From Akanthomyces muscarius (Eukaryota > Ascomycota > Sordariomycetes > Hypocreales > Cordycipitaceae): a stretch of 64,000 bases of DNA. The DNA lies in assembly GCF_028009165.1 (NCBI RefSeq), contig NC_079246.1, positions 930,001 through 994,000 of the forward strand. The letters are read 5' to 3'. The stretch's first letter is position 1. The number at the start of each line of letters is the position of its first letter. The notes under the pieces are model-generated. The model worked only from the letters and a program-made list of their open reading frames with translations. It was not told the DNA's origin and did no database searches. Made by a program: the position numbers and the translations under genes. Shown in pieces: positions 22,864 through 33,927 of the stretch.

Positions 22864-23466
22864 GAGTGGTATTTTGAGTTTTGAATTTTCTTATAGTTTT
22901 CAAATCTTTAAGGATAGCTGCAACCATGAATACTGTTTTTTTTACCGAAGTTGAAAATCTCCGAGAGGCCCTATATCTTCTCTGCTATTTAGTTGTATTG
23001 TTTCTTTACTTAGAGGCGGGCATGTAGTGTATGAAATGGACACTCTCAATTTTCGTTTAACATCATGAGCATAAATTCGATGTTCATGTTTCTATGGCAG
23101 CTTTTGATGCACTGCATTCCCCGAATTGGCGCTCGCAGCCTTGCCCCAAGCGACATGTGTTAAAATCGAACTAATCTATTCCATTAGTTCTGGACGTATG
23201 CTATAATGCAAACACCAATGTTAAGAGGTATAAAGCCTCTACTTACGAGTTCCCAGACAACACATAAGCTATACACAAGCTCCACATAAGCCACATCGGT
23301 CGATGCTGATACAACCTGCTTTCAGGAAGGCACTTCAGGTCAGGATAAAGTAGATTCAATTGAGCGATAACAGACTAATATAGCGCGTAGTTCTATGAAA
23401 ACTTGACGGTGAAACTAATTCTAGACACAATGACATGAAGCCAATCTACTGCACATGTACCAACAG
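22864..23466. other. Convergent 3' spacer
   Basis: 603 bases between the stop codons of the plus-strand P450 and the minus-strand cyclase. AT-rich, with three direct CACATAAGC-like words near 23260-23295. No gene is seen. Confidence 0.5.
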
Positions 23467-24745
23467 CTATTTTCCATGGAATCGGAAGATGCGGTTAGTA
23501 ACGTATTGGCTGAGATAATAACGCAATCCATGAAAAAATCCAGTTGTGTGAGCAAATGATGTCGGGGCGTTACTCTTGACATCCCTATCCGCCTGCTTTT
23601 TCTGCCTCTCGGCCACCAATTCGGTCACCTTGGGGTACGCCCACTCTCGCGGGTTGACCGTTCCGACAGCATTGGCCGACTTTAGGTACTCGCGAAGCTT
23701 TTGACTGGCTTCAGAGTCCTCGCCAATCTTGGAGTTGAGCTCCTGCAGGCGATAGCGCGGATCGCACAAGTGCCACGTCACGTAGCCCTGGAAGAATGTT
23801 CGCAGGGTGTGCATCATCTTGGCATCTTTGTCTTTGAACACGCTGATCAGCTGCTGGGAATCAGTGATTGTGTCGTCGGTTACCCTTTTCAGGGCCTTTT
23901 CCAGTGAGATTTCGTTGCACTGCGCATAATTGTTGACCAGGCTGGTCTGGTCGCGCGGCTCGTCAAATTCCTTGTAAAACGACAAGAGGTCGTTGACAAA
24001 GACCATCCAGTTTTCCATTTGCGAGATGGCTGCCGTGATTTCCTTGAAGAGCTCAGTCTCATCAAATCGCTCCTTGGGAAACATGGATCCACCGACACAA
24101 TGCCCGAGCCCATTCATGCGGCGCAAAAAGTTGGGGTAGTCGTAGGAGCCGGGGAACCCCATAAAGTTGTGCTGCTCAATCCAGCATCCTTGAAAGACTG
24201 GAGTGCGAAATTAGCTGCATGAAGAAGAAAAGAAGAAGACGAGAGCGGCGGGCCATCGCAGGTGCCTTACAATCCATCGTGGAGCGGACCATGTTCAGAC
24301 CGCAGTACGGTCCATAGTGAGACAGCACCTGGGGAAACTGCTCGTTGACCATTTGCCACCAAGGGTGCTCCTGTGGTTTCCCCGAGAGAACATTATCATA
24401 AAATGTCTTCATGCTCTCCGAGGGATCATCATGGCTGTCATCTAGGATAAGCATGTAGGTGTAATGAATGCTCAGGTCTGCCATGACCTCCTTGGATGCC
24501 GTGGCCCAGCTGTAAACCACCATGGCAACAATAGTTTGAAGAGAGGCCTGAAGCCTCTTTGGACTGGCTTTGATGTTTTTCTGTCGGGATGGCTGAGCAA
24601 AGTGCTGTGCGGTCTTGCTGTATGCATAGTGCAACTTGTCGATACGCTCCTCAGCCGTATAGTTTTCATCCTTGTACTCTATAGTGTCCAGGAATCGGAC
24701 AATGGAGTTTACATAGTACTCGGTAGGAAAACTATCGGTTGACAT
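23467..24745 (-). CDS. Sesquiterpene cyclase, trichodiene synthase (TRI5)-like
   Basis: Two exons on the minus strand, 24745-24271 and 24197-23467, with a 73 bp GT-AG intron. 401 residues. It would cyclise farnesyl diphosphate, most likely to trichodiene, the parent hydrocarbon of trichothecenes and related sesquiterpenes. The Asp-rich Mg motif is DDSHDD at 102-107, the NSE triad is N227/S231/E235 in NDLLSFYKE, and a WHLCDPRYR stretch carries the C-terminal Arg-Tyr pair. Similarity to trichodiene synthases is evident along the whole length, including the start FPTEYY and the RRMNGLGHCVG block. The intron position early in the second half is also typical. The C-terminus runs on for a few dozen residues and ends in an aromatic/basic tail. 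The start is the ATG at 24745, the only one ahead of the conserved N-terminus. Product identity is inferred from the family; a different bisabolyl-derived product is possible. Confidence 0.93.
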
Positions 24746-26976
24746 TTTGAAAAAAGAAAAAAAAAGTTTAGGGAGCTGGGTTTGAGCTGGGTTTGATCTG
24801 AAGCAGAGATGTTCTCTTTGCTGTGGAAGACTGCTACCAACGTGTGAAAATGGTGTGAAAAGCAACTAGTGGATGTTCTTGGAACTTTATATCATAAGAT
24901 TGGTTCAACTTGTACATTTTAGAGTGGACTCTTCCCGTTGGTATCCTGCCAGCGTATTGGTGCTCGAGATGCCGCCGCCAGGCTTTCGCAGCGCATCCTT
25001 CCTTGCCTGTGGCTGTTGTCAAATGAACGATATATTATATAATACGGGCAAAATTACCCGGTGGCTATCTTTCTACACCGGGGAGTGAGCGCAGCGGCAC
25101 TCGTTTCTTTCTGGCGGATTCGTCTGTGTAAGAGAACTGAGTCGCGAGGATAGCAAGTCCCTGCTCGTCGCAGCTGCCCTCGATATCCACACCCTGCTCT
25201 TGCGCCACCCCCAGCTAGAAGCGTCGACGACGGTCAAACTGGTCCCTGATTTGTTTGAACATGAATGAATAGAACAAGTGCGAGTATGGCATCTAACTAC
25301 CATGCGGACGCTAGATGCCTTCGTTCCGTCGAACAGCTTACGTGATCTCTGGCTACGGAACTCGGCGGACTAATCGCCAACTGGGGTCTTACTAGCCAGA
25401 TTTAACTATTCCCGCCCCCCCTCCCCACCTCTCCCTTGGACCCCAAGGCTCCACTACACCCATCTCCGCATTTTAACGAACGGCTATATCGGCGGCCCGG
25501 ATGATCGGCAGCCCAGATAAGAGCATTTACACCGAGAGCTACAGGTTTGAAAAGGCGAAGTCGGAGTACGATAAGACTCGTTCATCTTAAGTGCTAAGCA
25601 TAGGACAATGTACAGATTACTGGGTAACCCTTTCCCAGTGCGCACCTTTCCTCAGGTCAACCGTCCGACAGACTGAGTCTACTAAAGAATAAAGGTCGAA
25701 GCTTTTCTGGTGTATATAATCCTTGTCCCGCGGTAGTGCGTTGTACTTGTAGAGTGGCTAAGTACTTATGTTGAGGCTGTCTCTGGTATCAGCCTCAAGT
25801 ACTGCCTTGGAGAGCTGTCCTAGTTCGCCAAATTCTGGCAAGGTACTTCATTGTAAGCTTCGCACTGGAAAGGGAATTAATCCTCCAGAGATGAACACCT
25901 GCTTAGTGCTGATTTTGATAGGCCCTGATGTCGTCGAAATGGTTTACGTGGCAGCAAGCCCGGCAACTCCCCCGCGCAGCAGCGGCACATGGCATTCGGG
26001 GAGGAAGGTAGGGATACAGAGCACATTGTCGATCGCGTAACCGACCAGATGACCACTTGTTAGCCTGGCAACTTATTCCGGCTCAGAGGCTAGGAACAAT
26101 GCAGCCCTTTCTCGGTTGTCATAGTGTAAGCATAAACGAGGCTGCTGCATCTAAACAATCTAAGTGGGGCCGAGCCACGACATCTTGGTGGCGCCCAGTG
26201 ATGTCACAGTGTCAGCCCTGTGGCAAAGCCTAGTGGCCATATTCTGGGGACTTTGGACACGGTAAGCCTGTTTTGCTCCAGCCACTAATTTAATCATTTT
26301 TCCAAGTAATCACGACCCGTACTGGTACTCCTGTGTCGGCCCGAGCAGGGTACATGGCAGAGTAGTAGAGCCTTTCGGCACACGCTGTTAGTCAGCGCGG
26401 CACTGCTTTTTCCGGCCTCGACCCCACCTTGGCTACAGAGGGGCAGAGGGGCAGAGAGGGTATTTACAGTGGGTGCAGCCACCAAATTAGCTACTTTGTG
26501 GTGACAGACAGTCCCGTACAGCGCCCTTGTACCCCTGACGAGCTAGAGAGAGAGGGCTGCTGACCTTAGCAGTACCCGCCACTTATTTCGTCGACCACTT
26601 TTTCCGCGTCTTCACCGAGTCGCCAGCGCGCGCATCGACAAGAGACAGCTGGTGGATGCGAAGCCTGAGCCGCAAACCAGGTTCAAGGGTCTACGCGACG
26701 GACCCCCGTCTGCTCTGCATGGCCATCTTCATCCTGCTCCGATACTGCTGTGTTGCCCTAGTCGAAACCAGTCTCAACAACTGATCTAGAGATAACCACT
26801 TGTTTCTCTTCATCACGCGACCGCCCGCTCCTCGCCGCTCCTCGGTTGGCTTTGCACCGGCGCCACTGCCGCTTCCATTGTCTGTCCCTGTTCTACCTTG
26901 CATCTGCGATTTTATTCACACAGTCTCCTTTACTCCGCCGATTTCGATAACTCATCACCACACTGATCTATCCGCC
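24746..26976. promoter_or_regulatory. Divergent promoter of cyclase and ABC transporter (2.2 kb)
   Basis: No gene is supported. It separates the cyclase start (24745, minus) from the ABC transporter start (26977, plus). It includes a C-rich tract near 25410-25435 and an AGGGGCAG tandem repeat at about 26438-26456, the same unit found again at 33122-33148. Confidence 0.5.
26438..26460. repeat. Short AGGGGCAG tandem repeat
   Basis: Two to three copies of an 8 bp unit. The same unit occurs in three copies at 33122-33148 in another promoter of this cluster. Confidence 0.6.
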
Positions 26977-29900
26977 ATGGGACACCGCACCACTTCTCCA
27001 GATGGGTTTCCCACCACAGACCAAGAGGTGCAGCCTCCGAACCTGCATGCGTCGAATGCGATAGTGGCATCTGCCATTGTCGTGCCCGAGCTGCATGATT
27101 CGGAACAAAAAGCAAAGGAGAATGCCCGTCCAAAGTCCAGCGACGAGCCGCGCATAGGACAAGATCACGATAGCACCAAAGAAGAAGCAGGCCAGGGGGC
27201 TGAAGGCCCGTTGGCTTCATTCCTGCGCGTTCTCTACACCTTCTCAACGCCTCTGGATCATTTGTTGCGCTGCATCGGACTGGTGGCCGCTGTCGCATCG
27301 GGTGCCGTTTTACCGTGTATGACGCTAGTCTTTGGCTCTTCGGTGGACGAGTTCAACTCTTTCGGCGCCAACCACACGTCCGCCGACGCCTTGTACAGCG
27401 GCCTGGCCCGCAACGCCCTCTATTTCTTCTACCTTTTCCTTGGACGCTTCGTGCTGGTCTATGTCCACTCGTCCTGCTTTGGAATATCCGGCATTAGGGC
27501 CACTAGGGCGTTTCGCCAGCAGTTTGTCAAGGCCGTCATACGACAGGACATTGCGTACATTGACTCGACATCCCCCGGAGCAATCATCACCACCATATCT
27601 GCCAACGTCAACATGGTCGAGAATGGCATCACGGAGAAAATAGGCAGCCTGATCCAGGCGATTTCTATGCTCGTTGCAGGCTTCGTAGTTGCCTTTACGC
27701 AACAGTGGAAATTGACGCTAGTGACAGCCACCACACTGCCAGTCTTGTTTGCAGGCTTCTACATCACCTTTGCTCTTGGTATGTCTTCAAACACGCGTCA
27801 TCTACTGCGCAGCTGCAAAGTATTCATCCACCCCCCGAACCTGCTCACTGACGAATCGGACCAAAAACCGCAGACGCGAAAATAGAAGGCAAGATTCTCC
27901 AAGTCTATAATGATGCCAGCACTCTTGTCGAAGAGGCCATGAGCAGCATCCGCATGGTCAATGCATTGGACATCGGGAAAAGACTCAGCCTGCGCTACGA
28001 TACATCTCTCGCCGAAGGCCAACGTCTGGGGCTCACCAAGGGCCCCGTTATTGGCTTTCAGTACAGTGTTGAAATGTTCACCACGTACTGTGCCTACTCT
28101 CTCGCTTGGTTCTATGGGGTGAAGCTCATCAGCAACGGCGAAATACACTCTGGCGGTGACATGGTAATGTACGGACACCCCAATCAAACATATCCCCTTA
28201 CGCCTGTCCACCAATACGTAGAGTCAAGTACTGACCAGCCCACAGAGTTTTGCTGTCTGTTCTTTTGGCCACTCAAGCCGCCTCAGATGTCGCCCCAGGC
28301 TTCAGCGGCTTTGCTAGAGCATCGGCTTCTGCACGTGCCATGTTCAAGATTATGGACCGCACCCCAAAGATTGACTCACTCAGTGACAAAGGCAAGACGC
28401 CCGCTGAGACTCACGATATCAGCATCGAATTACAAGATGCTGTATTTGCCTACCCTTCGCGGCCAACTGTTCCCATTCTTCAAGGCCTCAGCCTCGAGTT
28501 TGAGGCAGGAAAGACCACCGCACTGGTGGGGTCATCGGGTTCCGGTAAAAGCACAATTGTGAGTCTGATCGAACGTTGGTTCGACGTGGAGTCGGGATCT
28601 GTCCTCGTATGTGGCCATAATGTTAGTGAGTTGAATGTCAGATGGCTTCGCAATCAGATTGGTCTCGTACAGCAGGAACCAGTCTTGTTCAGCAGCTCTA
28701 TATACGAAAATGTTGTCCACGGCCTCTATGGCACGTCCATGGACTCTTTACCTGAAGCCGATAAACGTCAACTCGTCCGTCAAGCATGCGTCCAAGCTTT
28801 TGCAGATGACTTTATCCAGCAGCTGCCCGAGAAATATGACACCGTCGTTGGCGAGCAAGGCCAACTTCTGAGCGGCGGGCAGAAGCAACGCATTGCCATT
28901 GCCCGCGCTGTCGTTTCAGACCCTCGAATTCTTCTCTTGGATGAGGCCACATCGGCTCTCGACCCCACGGCCGAGCAAAGCGTGCAGGCTGCGCTCGACA
29001 ATGTTTCCAAGTCTCGAACCACCATCATCATTGCGCACAAGCTCTCCACCGTTCAGAAGGCGGATAAGATTGTTGTAATTTCCAAGGGCAAGGTCCTGGA
29101 GCAGGGGTCTCACCAACAACTTTTGAATCTGAAGCAGGCTTACTTCTCCCTGGTCAACTCCCAGAATCTCGACGCCAAGGAGAAAAATAGTGACCAGCTT
29201 GATGATGAACCTGGAGCAGAGGACATTTTGACAAAGGAGGGTAAAGAATTATCAGAGGTCGAGAGCAAAAACCAAGCGCCTGCGGTCGTACCAGCACCAG
29301 GTAGCGGATTAGCAAACTCCAAAGCATCTTCATCTCAGCCAAAATACTCTCTCATCCGCTGCATCAAGGACATTGTCTTCAAAGAACAATCTCACCTGTG
29401 GATACTTTTTCTGGCTGGATTCCTCTCCTCGGCGGGGAGTGGCGCAGCATTCCCTGCACAAGCTGTACTCTTTGGTGAGAGCATTCCCACTCTTCAGCTT
29501 CCCCGCGGCGCTGCTATAATCGACAAGGGAAACTTTTGGGCTCTCATGTACTTTGTCTTTGGTATTGGAGTCTTGATTGTGTATTGGGGTGTTGGTTTCT
29601 GGTGGACGGTCGCCGCCTTTCACGCATGTCGCCACTACCGCAGGGAGTATTTCGAAGCTATGCTCCGGCAAGATATCCAGTTCTTTGATGTGCAAGGTCA
29701 CAGTGCTTCTGAAATGACGAGTCGTCTATCTACAGACCCTCTTCATCTACAAATGCTCCTCTCCACGAATCTGGCTCTGATTTTACTCGTCATCTTCAAT
29801 CTCGCCGCCTGTTGCATTCTCTCCTTGATAGTTGCCTGGGAGTTGGCGCTTCCTGTCATTGCCTTGGGAGTACCGTTGTTGTTTGGTGCCGGTTACTTCC

Positions 29901-31234
29901 GGATGCGCATGGAGATGAGCAACCAAGACCGGGTCGCAGAGATTTATCTGGAGGCTGCCCGCTTTGCCTCCGAAGCAGTTGGGGCCATCCGCACAGTGTC
30001 AAGCCTAACTCTGGAGCGCAAGGTATTGGACGGGTATGAAGAGCGGCTGGCACAGTCTTCCAAGATCGAGACTCGACACAAGCTCAAGAGTATGCTCTTG
30101 TTTGCATTCAGTGAAAGTATCACGCTGGCAGTGTCTGCGTTCTCGTTCTGGTATGGAGGAAAGCTGCTTTCGGAGAATCGGTATGACGTGACTGCGTTCT
30201 TCATCGTCTTTGTTTCCATTAGCATGGGTACTCAGAGCGCCGGTTTCATGTTTGGGTTCACCTCGGGTATGTGTGCTCTGGCCATCTTGTAGCTGATTTC
30301 TCTTGCTGACACAATTTCATTGGCAGACCTATCCAAGGCTCATTCCTCGACGAGTGACATCATGGAGCTTTGTAGAGCAAAGCCTCGCATCAATGCTTCT
30401 ACCTGCAGTGTTGGAGGTGATGTAGACGAGGCCCTGGATGAAAAGGTTCCAGCTATTGAGTTCCGCGACGTCACATTTTCCTATCCAAACCGGCCGGAAA
30501 TTCCTGTATTGCGGAATCTGAATCTAAAAATCAACAAAGGCGAGTCCATTGGCATTGTTGGAGCCTCGGGATGCGGCAAAAGCACCATCATTGGACTGCT
30601 GGAGAGGTTCTACGACGTTCAATCTGGCCAGATCCTCATTAACGGTAAGCCGATAGATGCTGTTGACGTTTGCCGTCATCGCTCTCGCCTTGGTTTGGTG
30701 TCGCAGGACACCATGCTGTACGGAGCTACTGTTCGAGAGAACATTCAGCTGGGCTTGTCACCTGACCAAGCGGCCGAGATGAAGTCACAGTCGGGCGAGG
30801 TCACACATGAAGCCGTGGTCAGAGCTTGCAAATTGGCTCACGTGGATGAGTTCGTCTCGAGCCTTCCGGATGGATACGACACCAACATAGGAAACCATGG
30901 AAGGTCTCTGAGCGGTGGGCAGCGTCAGCGTCTTGCGATTGCGCGAGCCCTCATTCGAGACCCAGACTTTGTGCTGTTTGACGAAGCGACCAGCGCGCTC
31001 GATACGGAGAATGAAGCCCTAGTCCAAGAGGCATTGCAAAGTTTAGTGATGAGCAACAGTTCACAGACATTTATCTCTGTGGCGCACAGACTATCTACCA
31101 TTAAGAACTGCGATCGTATTTTTGTTTTACATAGAGGCCAGGTTGTTGAGGAAGGGAAACATGAGGATTTGGTCGGCAGGCGCGGCCAATATTACGCCAT
31201 GGTACAGGCCCAGACGCTGGATAAAGAGGCTTAG
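26977..31234 (+). CDS. Full-size ABC transporter, ABCB/MDR type
   Basis: Exons 26977-27778, 27874-28168, 28246-30266 and 30327-31234. The introns are GT-AG (95, 77 and 60 bp) and give 1341 residues, the usual size for a fungal full-length ABCB pump. The order is TMD1-NBD1-TMD2-NBD2. NBD1 has Walker A GSSGSGKST near 460, signature LSGGQKQR near 573 and Walker B ILLLDEATSALD. NBD2 has GASGCGKST near 1117, LSGGQRQR near 1234 and FVLFDEATSALD. Both sites look catalytically complete. The ATG at 26977 (tccgccATGG) is chosen because upstream in-frame sequence is Pro-rich and non-conserved. The second intron donor is taken as GTACGG at 28169, since the nearer GTAATG would break the frame. It is likely a plasma-membrane efflux pump for the cluster product or for self-protection. 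Divergent from the cyclase gene. Confidence 0.93.
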
Positions 31235-31553
31235 AGTTGATGATGCTACCTTATAAATTAACGAGGAATTCTCAAAACAAGAACAAGTGAATAGATGAGA
31301 GAATTAAATAACTGCGCTGCTTGTTTTTTCTTGCTTTGAGAAAGATTATTTAGGGCTATTATTACTGTACCAGTTCACAAAAAAAGGGTTGGATATACTC
31401 GTTGTGAATGTAAAAAACCAGTTTCTGACTCCGATATTAATAGCATGTGCGGGGGTCGAACACAAAACCACCACACTGTAACTACATATATATAAATATA
31501 TCTACACAAGGACACTGACTAGTCAATGGATTGCTGACTGGCATTGGCAATCA
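31235..31553. other. Convergent spacer between ABC transporter and hydrolase
   Basis: 319 AT-rich bases between two converging stop codons. No gene is seen. Confidence 0.5.
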
Positions 31554-32744
31554 CTAAACATCGGATTTGTTCATTTGATCATGTTGGGCGGCAAATATGC
31601 GTTTGATCCATGCCAGCTTGGCCTCTTTAGCCCGCCTGCCCAGGACAGAGTCAGGAGCCATGACGTCGAAGCCATGGAACCCGCCAGGCCAGACGTGCAG
31701 CTCGGCCTGCACGCCGGCTTCCCACAGGCGGCTGGCATAGGTCACGGCCTCGTCGCGGAACGGGTCGGCGGAGCCGACATCGACCCAGGCCTCGGGGAGG
31801 CCGGCCAAGCTGGCCGCTCTCGCCGGGGCAAAGTACTCGCTGACGCCCGGCCCGTAGTCGTCGCCGCGGTTCCCCAGCACGGCGGCCCACGCGGCGGCGT
31901 TGCTCTTGCCGTCCCACGGCTCGCCACCGTCGTGGTACTGTCGGGCACTGGCGGTGTCGTTTCTGTCGTCAATCATGGGGCAGCCGAGAAGCTGGGCGCG
32001 GATGGGGGCCGTTCTGGACGGGACGGAGGAGCCCGACGACGCGAGCCCCGGCGTTGGGTGCGCGGCGAGCGCAGCGTCTCGCGCCAGCAGGGCCAGGCCG
32101 GCGGCCAGACAGGAGCCGCCGGAATGGCCGGCGACGATGATGCGGTCCGTGTCGATGCCCAGCCGCGCGGCGGCGGCCGTGTCGTGCAGCCAGAGGAGGC
32201 CGGCCCAGCAGTCGTGCAGGGCGGCGGGCTGGGGGTTCTCGGGCGCCAGCCGGTACTCTACGCTGACGAGCACGCAGCCCGTCTCCATGACCCATTCCAG
32301 CGGCTGCTCGAGGCCAAAGAGCCGGTTCAGGAATATCATGGCCCCGCCGTGCATGAAGTAGATGCAGGGCCGCCGGAGGGGGCCGGCACTGGAGGAGCCA
32401 TCGGGGGTAGGGGTAGAGGTGCAAGGTGAGAAGACGGATAGAGTGACGGGAGGGTCGTCGGGCTTGAGACTGGCCACCTCGTACTCGCAATGGGTGATGG
32501 GCCGGCCGGCAATCAGCCCGGACGCGGTGGGCAGCGGTCCGTAGCCGTCGGGGTCGCTGTGCAGCGCGACGATGAAGTCGTTGGTGATGGGCCCGAACGG
32601 CGGGTAGGTATCACGAACCACGGCCAGCTCTGCATCGTATGGTGGGCGCGGCGGGAGGGTGGTCACCGTTTTGCTTCTGCTTGTGCTGCTGCTGGCACCA
32701 TTGTGCTGGGTGGTGGTGGTGTTGGTGGTGGTAGAAGTCGCCAT
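31554..32744 (-). CDS. Alpha/beta hydrolase of the HSL (fold-3) type, candidate deacylase
   Basis: Single exon, 396 residues, from the ATG at 32744. Codons upstream are open but encode only a (GT)n microsatellite (His-Thr repeat) and have no ATG. The first 25 residues are a Thr/Ser-rich low-complexity leader. The family core follows: oxyanion HGG at 132-134, YRLAPE near 164-169 and nucleophile elbow GHSGG at 206-210 with Ser208. The likely Asp is 327 (in DPFRDE) and the His is 357 (GGFHGF). All catalytic residues are present. It would hydrolyse a small ester or amide. In this setting it may remove an acyl group from the sesquiterpene, opposing or completing the work of the acyltransferase transcribed divergently from it at 33928. 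No signal peptide, so cytosolic. The substrate is not visible from sequence. Confidence 0.9.
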   Translation of the reverse strand: MATSTTTNTTTTQHNGASSSTSRSKTVTTLPPRPPYDAELAVVRDTYPPFGPITNDFIVALHSDPDGYGPLPTASGLIAGRPITHCEYEVASLKPDDPPVTLSVFSPCTSTPTPDGSSSAGPLRRPCIYFMHGGAMIFLNRLFGLEQPLEWVMETGCVLVSVEYRLAPENPQPAALHDCWAGLLWLHDTAAAARLGIDTDRIIVAGHSGGSCLAAGLALLARDAALAAHPTPGLASSGSSVPSRTAPIRAQLLGCPMIDDRNDTASARQYHDGGEPWDGKSNAAAWAAVLGNRGDDYGPGVSEYFAPARAASLAGLPEAWVDVGSADPFRDEAVTYASRLWEAGVQAELHVWPGGFHGFDVMAPDSVLGRRAKEAKLAWIKRIFAAQHDQMNKSDV

Positions 32745-32773
32745 GTGCGTGTGTGTGTGTGTGTGTGTGTGTA
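32745..32773. repeat. (GT)n microsatellite
   Basis: About 14 GT units immediately 5' of the hydrolase ATG, in its presumed leader. Confidence 0.85.
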
Positions 32774-33004
32774 GCGTGTGTGCGTAGCGTGAGAGCCAGC
32801 CGGAATGAGAGCTGAGAAAAGTTTCAAGGAGGCACACACAAAAGAAGACCGAGCTAAAAGTTCAATCGAAAGACATGTGCTACCATGATTGAGAATGAGA
32901 GAGCAACTGCATCACATCGTTCTCGCCGCATCGTCTGCTGCCAAATTGGCACCGAAGATCAAGACTTTGGCTTGGTCAGTACAGGACACTTGGCCGTCTG
33001 CGAA

Positions 33005-33330
33005 CTACCTAAGCGCTAGTAAAACAACAGCCTTGCCATCTGCCCACTACCTAAGCGCTAACGTAGTAAGATAACAGCCTTGCCAGAATAGGGGGCAAGG
33101 TCAGATCGAAGGTGAGGAGTGGAGGGGCAGAGGGGCAGAGGGGCAGAGGAAACACTCCTCTCGTCTGGAACATCGCTCACCCTCTCTCGCTTCGGTATCG
33201 ACAAGCATACAGGGCACTTAGATCCGCCAACCACCTAAGCGCTAGTAAGATAACAGCCTTGCCATCTGCGAGCTACCTAAGCGCTAGTAAGATAACAGTC
33301 TTGTCAGAATAGGTAACAAGGTCAGTCAGA
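33005..33330. repeat. Direct repeats around CCTAAGCGCTA (four copies)
   Basis: The word CTACCTAAGCGCTA (or CCACCTAAGCGCTA) starts at about 33005, 33047, 33232 and 33273. Each copy is followed by GTAAGATAACAGCCTTGCC-like sequence. The four copies are arranged as two pairs, and the pairs themselves look like an imperfect duplication of about 225 bp, continuing into AAGGTCAG, GGTGAGGA and AGGAAACACTCCTC words. The duplication lies between two cluster genes. It could be regulatory or a relic of a small mobile element. Confidence 0.75.
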
Positions 33331-33927
33331 TCAGAGGTGAGGAACGAAGGGGGCGGTTTAGAGGAAACACTCCTCACCTGGAACTCGGCCCCCCCTCGCT
33401 TAGACAGGAACAATAGACCCCTCGTTCCCTCCTGCAGCCTGCCCCTGCCCAGCCTTTTACTGCGCCCAAGCCGCTGTGGGGGCGAGGAACGAACGCCTGT
33501 GCCCCTCCCTCCTTCACCCCGCACACACACGTTGACACGTAGATCCCTGAGATACACGCCCTACACGCCCTACCACTTATTGCCGATGTCCGCCGCCACA
33601 GTGCATAACGTTACACCACAGGGATTCACGTCATCTGGCATCTTTCCCTATCAATCTTGTGCTGCCTCACCTCCCCCGCTTCCCGAACTCTACAGCCACC
33701 CCCCCCCCCACCACGGGAGTTCTGCCCGTTCCCTGAGATGTCGTATTTTATGCTTCTACACATTCAACTATGGTCTCATTGTGCCTGGGCGTATAGCAGA
33801 AGTTGTTCCATCTGTCGCACTCTCGCACTCTCCCTTTCTCTGTCTGTCCTTCTCCGTCTGTCCTTCTCCTTCTCCCTCTCTACAGATACACATTTCGCTA
33901 GCCTTCTTTTCATTGAGCCCTTCCACC

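Larger units (their letters stand above)
32745..33927. promoter_or_regulatory. Divergent promoter of hydrolase and acyltransferase (1.2 kb), repeat-rich
   Basis: Begins with a (GT)n microsatellite at about 32745-32773, directly abutting the hydrolase start. It contains the four-copy direct repeat at 33005-33310 and AGGGGCAG tandem copies at 33122-33148. It ends in a strongly pyrimidine-rich stretch (about 33820-33895) typical of fungal core promoters. No gene is supported. Confidence 0.55.

Noticed and set aside
24746..26976. TRI6-type sites (YNAGGCC) in the cyclase promoter
   Set aside because: The AGGCC words found there do not fit the full consensus convincingly, and no TRI6 gene is seen in the window.
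31575..32429. 284-codon frame antisense to the hydrolase
   Set aside because: Gly/Ala/Arg-rich shadow of a GC-rich gene that has clear catalytic motifs on the other strand.
32745..32837. N-terminal extension of the hydrolase encoding His-Thr repeats
   Set aside because: Encoded by a (GT)n microsatellite, with no ATG in the extension; the true start is 32744.
33337..33927. In-frame N-terminal extension of the acyltransferase
   Set aside because: Pro/Ser/Leu low-complexity translated from a pyrimidine-rich promoter; the ATG at 33928 has good context and precedes the conserved part.
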